Below are positions 1 to 12,500 of a stretch of DNA of 64,000 nt, one piece after another. Origin of the DNA: Lunularia cruciata (Eukaryota; Streptophyta; Marchantiopsida; Lunulariales; Lunulariaceae). The number at the start of each line of letters is the position of its first letter. Position 1 is the stretch's first letter. The translations under genes and the position numbers were made by a program. Under the pieces are notes generated by a model, which ran no database searches, was not told the origin of the DNA, and saw nothing but the letters and a program-made list of their open reading frames with translations. The DNA lies in assembly GCA_948567375.1 (NCBI GenBank), contig OX419758.1, forward strand, positions 52,209,001-52,273,000, read 5' to 3'.

Positions 1-2786
1 GTTAGTTTTGTGGAAAGTTCTTGTTTGTCCAAGTCTGAAAAACATTCACCAATGTATCCCAAACGTCCTAGGAAATGTCAACACCTTGTATGTAACAAAA
101 CAATAATGACGAAATACACAAAGAAAGATAGTACATAATTTGATTATTATATTTCTTCCAAGCACTTACATCATGAAGGAGCACAATTTTCAACCCTATA
201 ACAAATTCAAACAATTATTTGTTTTTCAAGAAGGCATATATTCTATATGTTTATATTGAATCATTTTTCTTTGTCAAGGCTTCACTCTTGGTGCCACCAT
301 ACACCATATGTATCAAGTTTATCACTCATGGCACAAGTCTATAAAATCGTATCACTTAGCAATCCAAGACTTCTCAGCAATTTGAACTCAAAAACTCTCA
401 TAATCTCTCTTTTACTTTGATACCATATTACCAACTGAAAAATAAGAGGTGAAAATACCAAAATTCACCAAAGAATGGTCTATGGGACACAATTATTGCT
501 CCTTAATATAGGGGAAAAGAAATTTATACAAGTGCGTTGCACAACTATCATCCACCAATTCTATGCTTTCTTATTTGTTCAATGTTTTCCCTTTCCGTTT
601 CAATGGAGTTTCAAATATAGGCTTTTTTCAATTCCATACAAATCCTTGAGGAAATATAGTGTAAATTTTTGGAAGTCATAAATCTATTTGGGAAACAGAC
701 ATTGTGATCCATAAAAACAGAATTCATTGACATTTGAATGAATGGTATAACCCTCATTTCACAAAATTGTACAAAAATCCCAACAAAGATGCAAAATAAA
801 ACATGACGCATAATTTTACAAATCATTTTAGTGATAACAAAGAAATTTTTTGAAAAAGTACAGCTTTTGTGTCTCAATGCGTGAAAACCAAGCCCTAGAC
901 TTTTCCCCGATCTGAAGGATCAAAGCCGTGTAGAGCTGAAATGCCAACCTAACCGTACCAAACCCTATGGACAAAGTAGTACAATAGGCTTTCAGAATAG
1001 TACAAGAAATGATCGTGAAAAGGGCTAAGGATGGGAAGACCCCATCAAGCCGATCAAAGGAGAAACAAATAAGGCTGAGTCCCAATAGAGACGATATGAG
1101 AAATCTATCTCAACGCACCTAAGATATCCGAGTTATGGAAATTATCTAGGAACCAAGTCCAAAGAATATCCCATGGTTTCCTAAGGAACAAAATTTATGA
1201 TTAAAACACTCATAAATTTTATGAAAAAATTAATTAATAATTATTTTGTTTTTCTATATCATTTATGTTTCTTTTTCTCTTATAAACATAGACCCAATGT
1301 CAATTTATCTTATGATTCATTTAATATATCCTCTTTGGAATCTAGTTTGTAATATAATCAAGTAATTTTGTTGATAATAAAATAAAATAAAATAAAATAG
1401 TTGTAATATTGAAAGCTACATAGACCTTTTTGACCATAAATTATTTTTAGAGATAATCATGTATCACCTATAGATATCAATCAATCAAGTTGAGATCTGA
1501 AACCTCTAATGTAAGAAAAGACATGTTATAGTTTGATCCTGCCTAACCATCATACATTAGTACTAAATTTTACTATTTGTTTGGTGATCCTAGTGTGCTT
1601 TTGAGTGTATCTTCCAACTTGCTTGATCATTTTCTTGAACTTCCAATTTAAGTTGCATCCTTCATTTCTGCACAAGAAGGCTTGCTTCTCATGTGGTGCA
1701 TATGCATACCATTGATTGTAGATGCTTATGGAGGTGTCACTTTTACTTTTGATCGATGTTGTTTATGTTCCACCTTACGTCTACTTAGGTTGCCTTCAAT
1801 TTGCATCCATTTCATTTCTTATATTTGCTTAACTTTTGATCAAGTTTGTTTTTGTTCTGCCATGTATTTACTCATCTTGACTTCAATTTGCATCCATTTT
1901 TGCATACATTTCATTGCTTTTATTTGCTTGCCTTTGATTTTAATAGTTTTGTTTTAAGTGTATTTCACTCCTTGATAGATGATACACACATTGTGTACGT
2001 CATAGATTAGATTAGGTAGTCATTTGATCTCTTGATTACCGAGCTACATCTTGTAGGCTTGAGAGTCAAGGTTCAAAGTGCAAAGCATAGTCCTCCTTTA
2101 GGCATCACTCCCTACCTTGAGCTTCTAGAGGAGTGTGTTACATTTACAAATGGATTACACATTCTTGGAATGTCATTAGGAACCAAGTTTTTTATCATAT
2201 CCTTTTAAGATGTTACCCTTATAGAGGATATTATCCGTATGGATGACTTTCCTCTATTAGTAGATCCATAGGTGGCATTTGGTATACTCTCCTCTAATAT
2301 TGCACGTTGATCAACTTACCTTCTCCATAAAATACTCTCTTCCTTGACTTTCCTATCTCGTCCAAGAACTTTTGATAAGAAAGTTATGGGAATCTTTGTA
2401 ATATCATCTAACCTGAGACATTTGAATGTGTGACAAAGGATTTGGCATATAAACACATATCTTTACATATCATGTGCAAAGGGGTAAGTCTATTATTTAT
2501 GGAAGAGAGTGCATTTATAACATTTTTGGATAGTTAGATTCCTCTACTTTCTTCCCATTTTGTAATTATTGATTGTCAAATTTTGGAAATATGTATGACG
2601 AGAGTGGAGGAAGGATCTTTTCTTTTTTTCTCTCGGTATGTTATTATGACAAGACAATAGATAATCTATCCTGACGAGAGTATTTTCCATTCTTTAGTTC
2701 ACTATCGGAAAGCAGAAATCGGAAGTCTTCCTTGATTAAAGATTAAAAAATTAAAGTACTAAACGACTTTTAGTCCGTATCTGTTT
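1..2786. other. AT-rich intergenic DNA with weak retroelement traces
   Basis: No gene is supported here; the open frames are short and have no recognisable motif. At about 415-430 the minus strand reads TGGTATCAAAG, which resembles the initiator-Met tRNA primer-binding site of plant Ty1/copia elements, so the flank may be an old minus-strand LTR fragment. The stretch around 1020-1085 resembles 21835-21910 (shared AGGATGGGA and CCCATCAAGCCG), which suggests a diverged dispersed repeat. Both readings are weak inferences. Confidence 0.4.
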
Positions 2787-5295
2787 GCGGGTGTAGAGAC
2801 CTGATGATTAAGCGCTCTCTCGGTTAAGCGTATGTGAATTACAACAGCGCACAAGATGGTCCGTATCCCCAAGCACTAGCCCGTGGCTATTTGTGGATGC
2901 ACGTACATTTAATGTGGTTTAGGGTTTAATCATAAACTTTTCTGAACTTCTTTTCATGCATAATCCGGTGGTATGCATCCCCCTTCCTACTTCTTGTGTG
3001 TTCCGAATGTCGTGTGAACCCTTCGACACCGCGCTTGATTCACAGCATACATGAATCTGACTATTCTTATCCCACCTTCACCAGTTTTTGTTGTTTTCCG
3101 CCGTGAAATGTGAGTCCAGAAGTTTTGTTATCAGATCTGGAGTCAGTGCTTGGTTCTCTTCTTTTTGTTCTGATAGTGATAATTAGGACTCATGCCATTT
3201 GGATTTTCTCCGTGCAAGATCCATTTGTTGCAAACGCTAGTATGGCCACTGTGCCAGGCGGTTTCTTATTAGATCTTGCCACCGTCGCCTTCGGTTTGGT
3301 CGCCGGAGTGCTTTGACCATCTCAGGAGAGTTTGTAAATTGATTTAGGTTTCCGAATGCAGTGGCTATTGCTGGTCGCCAGTTTCTGCTTCGCACGCTCA
3401 GTATCTGATATTGACACCATGATTATCTCTGTGTAGATCCCCTGTTGTTTGACCATTTTCTAGTATGTCTCACTATGCTCCGAGTGTATAATGTGATTGT
3501 CTTTCTAACCTGCAGCTTGTTTCATGTTGCAGCTACCCGTGCTCTGGAGTTGCTTAACTTTGCGCTTGGGGTAATGACGCAGTTAGTGAGGTGAAACCGA
3601 GACGCGTCAATTGCTGATTGAAAACTATTTCCAAATTTAACTTTACTCCCGTTAACGAGAAACCTATTCGCATCATGTCCTCACACCGTGACCCAAGCGG
3701 GCGCAAAAGTGGAACTGCCAACATTTTTATCAAGGTATCTGCTTTGACAGCATAATAGCGCACCAGCTCTCATGGATTGAATACGATAACATCATATGGC
3801 TTTTCTCCAGCTTCGAGTGATCTAACTTTCATCGTTCTTCTTCCAGAACTTGGACAAGCTGATTGACAACAAGGCCCTACATGACACCTTTACGGCCTTT
3901 GGCTCCATCCTATCTTGTAAGGTCGCCACCGACAGCTCTGGCCAGTCCAGGGGTTATGGATTTGTGCAGTTCGAGCAGGAGGAAGCGGCCCAGAGTGCCA
4001 TTGAGAAAGTGAATGGTATGCTGTTGAACGACAAACAAGTATTTGTGGGGCCTTTCGTCCGTCGTCAGGAAAGGGACCAGACGAGTGGTGCGTCCAAATT
4101 CATTAACGTCTTTGTGAAGAACATTGCAGAGGCGACATCGGACGAGGACTTGAGGAAGATATTTGGCGCTTTTGGAACAATTAGCAGTGCAGTTGTTATG
4201 AGAGATGGTGAGGGGAAGTCGAAATGCTTCGGTTTTGTTAATTTTGAGCACGCTGATGACGCCGCCAAGGCCGTTGAAGCTTTGAACGGAAAGAAGATAG
4301 AAGAGAAGGAGTGGTATGTGGGTAAGGCACAGAAGAAGTCCGAGAGGGAAGCGGAATTGAGGGCTAAATTCGAACAGGAGAGGAAAGAAAGGATCGAGAA
4401 ATACCAGGGTGTAAATCTGTATCTTAAGAATTTGGATGACACTATCGATGAAGAGAAGCTTGGGGAGCTTTTTGCAGAATTTGGAACCATCACGTCTTGC
4501 AAGGTGGGTTCTCCCTCTTCCTTATTCTGTCATCCTGCTAATCGTTCACCAATGTAGTTGTCATTATGCGGGAGTGTAACTTCTTGTGGAGTTCTAAAAT
4601 TCTTTTAGTTTTGACGTGAGGGTTTGTTTGCACTACAGGTGTCAGTCATTTAATGTTAATGTCTTGTATATCTGGGTGGAATGTAACCTCTTGTGGATAT
4701 ACTTTTGGTTTTGACGTGAGGGCTTGTTTGCGCTACAGGTGATGCGGGATCCTCAGGGTCTAAGCAGAGGCTCTGGTTTTGTGGCCTTCTCTGCTCCCGA
4801 AGAAGCTAACCGTGCGGTATGCCTCGACGGATTCGTTAGATCCATTCTTGTAGATTAGGCCGCCTGGTTGGGGACAAATACGGTTGATGGTCTTCAAGAG
4901 TGTTTCCTTCCTCTTACGCGTCCGGATCTATGTCGTTTGGGCAACTCCGGAGTGCTTGGTCCTCGTCCTGTTAATTGCAGCGCAACTTGCGTCCTGCATC
5001 TGAAGTTCTTTTTCCACATTGTAGGTTGCGGACATGAACGGTAGAATGGTCGGGAGCAAACCCCTTTACGTTGCTTTGGCACAACGCAAGGAAGAACGGA
5101 GGGCCAGGTTGCAGGTTGGTTACACAAAGTCCTTCTCGGAGTGCCTTTCGTGCTGACGCAAAGTCCTTCTCGGAGTGTCTTTCGTGCCTTTCGTGCTGTA
5201 CGGGTGCTTATCTCGGTTTACGACCTGGTCTCAGTTTTCATTCCACCTACCATGGTGTAAGTGGCTCAACAGATGAAATCCAACAGGGCACTTAG
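2787..5295 (+). pseudogene. Truncated duplicate of the PABP gene (exon 1 remnant to exon 5, introns kept)
   Basis: This segment aligns nearly base for base with about 15487-17870 of the intact PABP gene downstream, including introns, so it arose by DNA-level duplication rather than retroposition. Exon remnants are about 2787-2858 (exon 1 tail, with stops), 3533-3734 (exon 2 plus an insertion), 3847-4503 (exon 3, 657 bp, fully open), 4739-4816 (exon 4) and 5025-5114 (exon 5). It lacks the start codon and most of RRM1, and lacks exons 6-9 (linker and MLLE domain). Exon 2 carries 83 extra bp that shift the frame and bring in a TGA. Exon 3 still encodes RRM2, RRM3 and the start of RRM4 with only a few substitutions relative to the parent, so the copy is young. 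A second small duplication of the CAAAGTCCTTCTCGGAGTG block lies near 5128-5180. A functional product is unlikely. Confidence 0.9.
3555..3644 (+). repeat. 75-bp insertion flanked by 8-bp direct repeats in the PABP pseudogene
   Basis: The parent exon 2 reads straight through TTAACTTT (around 16260-16271). In the duplicate, TTAACTTT occurs at 3554-3561 and again at 3637-3644, with 75 extra bases between. This looks like a target-site duplication around a small insertion. No terminal inverted repeats are visible, so the nature of the insert (mini DNA transposon or filler DNA) is open. Confidence 0.6.
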
Positions 5296-5657
5296 AATTG
5301 CCTCCTGTTTCAAAATGGTGTGAATTTTCATTATCTTTGGGCAATGATTTCACTCGTAAGATTTCAAAAGATTTCACTTGTAGATATTCACTCGTAGTAT
5401 GCAGATCTTACTATCCCGTACAACCGAAACATGTCCTCTGTCCAAACTGGTACGAACAGCAACCTCAACTCCAGTTCACTTGCAGGTCCGTAATGACATC
5501 GATTGACTACCTTCTCCGGTGAAGGAAAACACAGCCATATCTGTAAAGAGGCTGTTGCAGTGAGACAGTCACCTTTGACCTCGGGTCTATTCCGCGAGGA
5601 GCATAGTGGCAGGCCCATTGATTTTGAATGGAGCGATGGACAAGACATCTCACACAT
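5296..5657. repeat. Dispersed repeat segment shared with 28840-29110 and 29366-29420
   Basis: Homology to the PABP gene stops near 5295. The sequence then matches a repeat present again near 28840-29110 (shared CATGTCCTCTGTCCAAACTGG and GTCCGTAATGACATCGATTG blocks), while the CCTCCTGTTTCAAA block near 5301 matches about 29370. No open frame of interest is present. The pseudogene therefore ends at a junction with a repeat, which may have mediated the duplication break. Confidence 0.7.
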
Positions 5658-6060
5658 TTGTTATGGAGTGGCCAAGAGCTTATCATATTAGACCGCAAGG
5701 GTACCACTTTCACTTTGTGTACTCTCATTCTCGCACTTTGTAGCATACTTTAGGCAGCATGTGTCTATTGCACTACAGAGAGCATTGGCTCACCCATTTG
5801 TTATGGGGTGCCCAAGAGCTTATCATATTGGATGCCATCAAGGGTACCACTTTCACTTTGTGTATTCTCATTCTCACATTTTGTAGCATACTTTAGGCAG
5901 CACGGGTCCATTGCACTAGAGAGAGCATTGGCTTACATAGTTGTTATGGGGTACCCAAGAGTTTATCATATTAGACTCCAAGGGTACCATTTTCACTTTG
6001 TGTACTCTCATTCTCATACTTTGTAATATACTTTAGGCAACACTCTGAGAGCATTGGCTG
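5658..6060 (+). repeat. Three tandem copies of a ~140-bp unit
   Basis: Units start at 5658, 5798 and 5941 with TTGTTATGG. Each contains CAAGAG(C/T)TTATCATATT, GGGTACCA(C/T)TTTCACTTTGTGTA and an AGAGCATTGGCT block. Periods are 140 and 143 bp; the third copy is shortened. The copies have diverged slightly and are non-coding. Confidence 0.85.
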
Positions 6061-6274
6061 GTGCAATCTATAGGAAAGCAATCACACTAGTTGATGCTTC
6101 TTTGGATGCCTTAGTAGTTTGTAGACCTTAGAACTTGGATAGCTAGGATATCTTAGGTGCGATGGGGCAGATTACTCATATCACTCATATCGATATGATG
6201 GGAACCTAGCCTCATTTTACCTCTTTCGTCTCTCCCCTGTACAGCGTGATGTGGTCTTCCCGTCCTTAATGTGT

Positions 6275-6486
6275 TCTATGCGTCCACCTCTTCCCCTTAA
6301 GTTGGTCTTGATCTCATTTCGGTCTAGATCTTATTTCTGCAAACTACTTCTGCTCCCATTACTCATATATAACATTTTATTCTATGCGTCCACCTTTTCC
6401 CCTTAAGTTGGTCTTGATCTCATTTCGGTCTAGTTCTTATTTCTGCGAACTACTTCTGCTCCCATCACTCATATATAACATTATGC
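6275..6486 (+). repeat. Two tandem copies of a 106-bp unit
   Basis: TCTATGCGTCCACC recurs at 6275 and 6381, followed in both by CCCCTTAAGTTGGTC, ATTTCGGTCTAG and CTACTTCTGCTCCCAT, ending in CATATATAACATT. The copies differ at only a few positions. Confidence 0.85.
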
Positions 6487-6974
6487 CTTTGCTGCATGTT
6501 ACGCACATGCATTCTATCTTAGGGATTTAACACTATTATAGCATTGTGATTCATGGATATATATTGCTTGTCAATCATATGCACTTCGTGAGTTCCGAAT
6601 AACGCGTTTTGAGAACTGATTTTGCTCTCATATACCTTTCTATATGTATATAGATAATTCCCTCATTATTTTTCTCTTGTGTATACATTGTTCCAACCCG
6701 ACTCCAGCCCCCAAGTTTTTTAATTTTATTGTTCTTAATTTTATTGTTCAGGCACTGCTTACTGGCAGTCTTTTACATAGCGTTACCTATTTCTGGCAGT
6801 TGTTTGCGTAGAGTTCTCAATTTCATGGTGGTTTATTAGTCTGTTAGCCATATGTTATTCTCAATTTGTTTCAATTATGGTTTTGTTTCAAGTTACATTC
6901 GATGCATATTACTTTATAGATTTCTCACTATTCTAGCATTGTCAATTATGTACATTTGCTAATCGATCATGTGC

Positions 6975-7135
6975 ATCTCATGAGTTCTGGATAAACCGAT
7001 CATGTGCACTTCATGAGTTCTGGATAATCCTTGCTGGGAACCCATCTGTTCTCTTGTGAACTTCATGAATTCTGGATAATCCTTGCTGGGAACCCATCTG
7101 TTCTCTTGTGAACTTCATGAATTCTGGATAATCCC
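6975..7135 (+). repeat. Short tandem duplications around CATGAGTTCTGGATAA
   Basis: The block CTTCATGA(G/A)TTCTGGATAATCC recurs several times between about 6975 and 7135. Two near-identical copies of a ~66-bp unit contain TTGCTGGGAACCCATCTG. This is non-coding local tandem expansion inside the 5.3-9 kb repeat zone. Confidence 0.75.
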
Positions 7136-8163
7136 ATCTTTTCTCTGTTATCTATATGTATATATATAGATAGGCTAGCTTTCACTGTAGGCTTGTTTAC
7201 CATATTGGTGATCATGACTTATTCTTGACTGTTTATTTAGGCACTGGTCAGAACAGTTTCTGTTCTCATATACATATATACATGTCTCATGTTTGATGCA
7301 TCGCCCATTCTCAGCTATGTGACTATCCACTTTCTTCCCTTTTGCCCCAACTCACATCTGTTGTGTTACTTCATGGTTCCCTTGTATGTGTTCTGAACAG
7401 TCTGTCATTTTCAGTTTCCCCCCAACGGAACAGTGTATTTTTGAGTTGTAGGTCTTCAATTACAGCTTGTTACTTACACTCCTTACATGACTGCGCGTTT
7501 CAGTATATATATTCTCTCCCGTTGATAAGGATACATCAAGATACATTGATATTACAAGCAGAGTAATAAGTAGCATAGTTACACGGGGCATCATCTCACA
7601 CGTGTGACCATCTCGCTTGGTTCCTTCACAGTTCCCAAGGCTCTCTCACCCCCCAGGCCATCCTTCCCTCGGAAACCCTCTCCTTCTCCTTTGCTTTCTG
7701 CTCATTTGGTTTACAGTTTCTTGTTTAACTCATAGTGCGTTCTCTCGTTAGTTCCACCTTTTTCATGCCTGTCCGTTCTGCCTTATTCTCTGCTCTTTGC
7801 TTTATTCTCTGCTCTCTAGCTCTCAGCTTCGCACTGGCTCATTCCTTTGTTTTCTAACTAACTCCTCTTGGTTTCGTTGTGCTTCGCTCCATTTTACTGC
7901 TCACCTTGATAGACTTTGTCCTTGCAGGCATTTTTCTAGGGATGTCTCACATCACTCACATTCTCCTGTTTTTGATATTTTTTTCTCCTTTCCCTTGTTC
8001 ACAATTTCGTTCATGCTTACATTATGCATTCGATTTCTGCTCTTTTAGGACTTTAAGCTCCAGTTGTTCATTTCTGTAGCCTTCCATTTCTGTAACCTTC
8101 CCCTGGCGGTTCATTATTTCATTTAGTACTGCTGAAAGATGGCTGTTTATTACTTCAAGCGGC

Positions 8164-8402
8164 GGTGTTGGAAGCAACCAAGTTTGCCTTGGCACTCATG
8201 AGTTTTCGAGCAGAAACTCGGATAAGGAGTGCTGACAATCGTTCAGCTACTTCAGCATTGCGTGAGGCACTGATGAAGTCGTTGGTGTTGGAAGCAACCA
8301 AGTTTGCCTTGGCACTCATGAGTTTTCGAGCAGAAACTCGGATAAGGAGTGCTGACAATCGTTCAGCTACTTCAGCATTGCGTGAGGCACTGATGAAGTC
8401 GT
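8164..8402 (+). repeat. Perfect 120-bp tandem duplication
   Basis: Positions 8164-8280 and 8284-8400 are identical base for base (period 120), each containing GTTGGAAGCAACCAAG and CGTGAGGCACTGATGAAG. Because 120 is a multiple of three, all frames through it repeat as well, which produces a spurious ~110-aa open frame. A diverged relative of the unit lies near 27700-27800. Perfect identity implies a recent duplication. Confidence 0.9.
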
Positions 8403-9250
8403 TGGTGTTATCGGGGAGGTTTACTTTGGCCAGGTTTACTTTGGCCGCCTTCAGTTTCCTTCAGTTGTTTAGTGTATCCGGACTCCAGTGTCCATAGCGC
8501 CGGGAGGGATATACTTTATCCTGTCCTCTTACGCTTCGCTCCAGTTACACTTTTACATTTCTACCCGTTTCTGCAGCCATATCCTTTGCAAAATGCCTGC
8601 CACATCCACACATTCTTGTACTATTGCACTCCCTAGTCTTTTCCCCTTGCTCTCTGACTGCTTCGGGTGTTCCTCCCCCACTCCATCCCACGTTCTTCAT
8701 CTTCACACTGTATCCTGGTGGGCTCTTACAGCAAGTTTCCTATTCCTCTCACATCATCCAAGCATTGCCTCCTGGCGGGCTCTTACAGCACATAGCACAT
8801 TTTCTATGCCTCTCGCTTTCGGTTGCACTGGGGCTCTCGATTTCATTATTTTGTACTGGTGAACTTTTACATCTAGCTTTCTAACCCATGTTCACGGTTG
8901 GCCTTGCTGCATTCGATTTCAAGTTCATTATTGTCCATTGGCAGTCAGATATTCTCAATTACTTTTTTGGGTTACTTTTTACTTACTCGATGGGTTACTT
9001 TTTTGCACTTGTATTTTGGTTGCAAGTTATTTTTGAAATATTGTATATTAAAGTTTTCATATTACACTAGCACTGGAATTCAAATGCATGATATTTATCG
9101 AATATGTGAACTTGTGCATTACATGAGTTCGGGAGAACCCATTTCGAGAACGATCTCAAATTTCATTTACCAAAATATATATATATAGTTTTTCTAAAGG
9201 GAATTCCTTTCGAATCTGAAGGTAATCCGAAGATATATTCAACATTCAAA

Positions 9251-9355
9251 TTTCTTTTTTTTACCAAATATTATATATACATATATATATAACACTTTGC
9301 ATAAGAAAAAGAATTTGAATGTTTAAGTATGTTTTCTTTTTTTTACAAAATATTA

Positions 9356-9434
<79 letters not shown>

Positions 9435-9480
9435 CACTTTGCATAAGAAAAAGAATTTGAATGTTAAGAATGTTTTCAAG
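9251..9480 (+). repeat. Tandem unit carrying a (TA)n microsatellite of about 75 bp
   Basis: A unit containing a T-tract, CAAATATTATAT, a TA run and then AACACTTTGCATAAG occurs twice (about 9251-9334 and 9333-9477). In the second copy the TA run has expanded to about 75 bp (roughly 9359-9433). This explains the apparent YIYIYI open frames on both strands, which are not genes. Confidence 0.9.
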
Positions 9481-9559
9481 CTATCTTCCGATCCACCAGG
9501 AATTGACGGGAGAAAAACCTGAATCCTATATAAGCATTCACACTGTTGCACGATAGAGT

Positions 9560-12500
9560 CGGTGTCCTCCATTTGATTGGAACAACAATAACTTGAGTCA
9601 CAACTGAATATGTCAACTTTCAGGTCATTGTTTTATTCGCATGCTTACCAAATAGCACAACAAAGCCCACACCAGTTCATTTTGGAGTTGTAGGAGTCCG
9701 TAATCCTCATGTGCATTGAGATACGGAAGTTGATTTAGATCATGCATGGATCACCAACTTTACGTATGTTGCCGTAACTCAAATACCATGAACTCTTTAT
9801 ATCATGTCTTAATTAAATGAGTCTTCAGCGAGTTTGTTACATCCGTAACCATCTTTAATCTCGAGGGGAATTTGAGTGACAGTTGAGAGTAGGTTTAGAC
9901 ACACAAAGTTAACATACCAACTGAATTTGATTGTACTTCGACTTCACTGGAAATTATATTCTTACCATCAATGTCTGCAAATATGTGAAGTTCTTGGCAG
10001 TATTTCACATAAATATATCGAAGTTTTTGATCCGTGACAAGTAAATGAGGAAAGTGAGGTAATAGTCAATTTATACTTCAGAGTACAGAATATTTTGGTT
10101 TGTTAGTGGAGTGCACACATATAGCCAAGACGATACCCATAGCAAAACTCAAGAATTGTAAATGGAAGTCAAGTAGATGATGTATTCAGTGAACCCTGAT
10201 ATTTTGTAATAAATGTAATTTTCATGTATAAACTTGGAAACTGTATAGAGAGGAGATCATTTAAGAGTTCAGTTTCGGATTTCTTTTGGAATTGCAGATA
10301 TCCATCCCTGGAATAAATAAATAGGAAAGATAAAATTAAAAGAGAATATAGTAGTTATATTAATCTTTCCATTATTATGATAAGAGGGAAGCAGGTTCGG
10401 AACAAATCATATTGATCTCTTCTTTTTAATATTATTATTATTTTATTCCTTCGTAACAGAAGAAAAATCCATTATAAGCAACGCTTCCAAATGATAACAA
10501 TAGAAGAAAACAAGATATTCTAATAAAATTTCAGTAATAACGAGAATTGTGTTAAAATTAATTTCGTTTCATCTTCATCCAAACATAAGAAATAAAACCA
10601 ATTCCATAATTAATATAGCTAAGCACATGTTCGTTTCTAATCATACTCTTTGAAAGAATATATCTCACCCGAAACTTAGCACAATTTTCACCTCCATGGT
10701 CACTATTAGTACACTATATTTATTTATTTACTTGTTGGTATTGATTTCTTATGGTAAACTGATTTTGATAATACATACTACTTAGATATTATTTGTGATT
10801 GAAACTAAATTTTTATCTTGTTTTAATTTGATAAAATAATCAAGTAACATTTAGTCTTAAAAATATTTGTACAATCAAGCTTAGATAATTCGGAATTAAT
10901 ATAATACTACCTACAAACGTAAGAAAAAAAGAATTTTAGAAATTGAATTCTTTGATTTGACATCACATAAACCATTTTAATTCTATTGAGTAGATAAGTT
11001 GAAGCAAAATAATAAAGACTCGAGAGGATACATAGAAGCTCGTAGTCATAGTCATAAGATCCTTATATCTTCGAATTTAAATAAATCTTTTGGTACTTAA
11101 GATAAAGATAGACTTATAAATCTTCTATATAATTGAATATTTAGTTCTAAATGAAGGTATGTTTGAGTTTTTAAATATCATAATTGGTTAATCTACGATT
11201 ATTTCAATTTCATAATCTTGTAGAGTTGTTATTAAGTCATTTAAATTCTATAATAAGAAGCAGTTGAAGAACATAATTTTGTAATGAATTTAAAAAGATA
11301 TTTCCTCTCAAGAAATTCTCTCCAGAATTATAAATTTTTGGTTTAAAACCTTTTAGTCTTAACAAAGGAATGATATACCTTATAAATTAAATTACTCATC
11401 CAAGTGGATACTAACGAGAATAATCTTATGATCTGTGTAACGAGAATAATTAAAAGCGGAATATATTGATATATATTTCTATTTATTAATAAAACTTAAA
11501 ATATATGTAATTCAGATCTCAAGCTAAAGTGAACAGCATGTCAACCAAGTAATAATTATTTTATCTTTGTATTGCAAGATATTCTATATAATAAAGGAGC
11601 TGGAGAAAGACTGAGCAAAACATTTTTAGTTTGAAAAGAAGGTCCTAGAAAGATTTGATAATCAATTTACCTTTCTCAGTTTATTACTTAGAATATTCAT
11701 ATATGTAATTAATATAGGATATTTTGGATCAATAAATAATATTGATTAGTTTATCTTAATCTTTTAAACCAAATATCTATAGGTTATAGCTTACATATTA
11801 GTCTACTAAATAAAACAAAATCTAGTGAACTTTCAGTTTTTCAGGCCATATTGACAAAGAGTTTCTTGATATGAAGCAAAACACTTACTTTTTTTTTATC
11901 AGAAAATTATTTATAGCCTCAAAAATATGATTTTCTGAAGATTTATGTTTCTTGAGTTTAGATATTGAGATTTAGCTACAAAAACTAATAAATATAATTA
12001 AAATAGTCAGAATCAGGTTCCAAAGTATAACTTTGAAACTCGGAAAATAATACATTTATTTATAAAAGTTATGAGCATATATTTTATTCCATAAAATTAA
12101 TTTAATGGATAATGATACTTTAGTGAGATTTCACTAAGTTATCACCCGAGCTACAAATCTTACAGTTAAGATTATTTTGTAGATTAGACCTTGAGATAAA
12201 AGACGAATTTGTATTTTTTGTTGGAAGAATTACCTGGAAATAACATTATAATTATAATCATAGTAGATCGATTGTACTTATTAATTATATTTTTTAATTA
12301 TTATAATAATATATATTATGATATTTATATAAGAATGAATGAATTTAGGTTTAATTGGATCAATTATATACTTATTAATTATTTTATTTTATTACGATTT
12401 AGCTCTAAATTTAAATTAATGCTTGGATTAGACTTCCTTGCGGAATGAAGAAGAAGAAAAAATAGAGGTAATGAGATGAAGAGAATGAAATAAAGTGCTT

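Larger units (their letters stand above)
6487..9240. other. Repeat-derived intergenic region, no gene seen
   Basis: Apart from the tandem repeats listed separately, this stretch is pyrimidine-rich and full of short diverged motifs that recur at 27.3-29.1 kb, such as the CTTCTGCTCCCATT and CTCATGAG...CTCGG blocks. The open frames are low-complexity and share no recognisable protein motif. It is probably decayed transposon sequence of a family not identifiable from coding capacity. Confidence 0.5.

Noticed and set aside
1682-1957. 91-aa hydrophobic frame
   Set aside because: T-rich repetitive translation with repeated CIHF(I/C) phrases; no conserved domain and AT-rich intergenic context.
3910-4502. 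Antisense open frames over PABP exon 3 (also 16533-17125)
   Set aside because: They exist only because the sense exon is coding; identical shadows occur in both copies.
5658-6060. Tandem repeats considered as a CRISPR array
   Set aside because: Units are about 140 bp, contiguous and diverged without unique spacers, in a plant nuclear context.
8155-8497. 110-aa plus and 67-aa minus frames over the 120-bp repeat
   Set aside because: Created by an in-phase perfect tandem duplication of non-coding repeat sequence.
9261-9572. Open frames with YIYIYI repeats on both strands around the TA run
   Set aside because: Pure translation of a dinucleotide microsatellite; no start context or conserved sequence.
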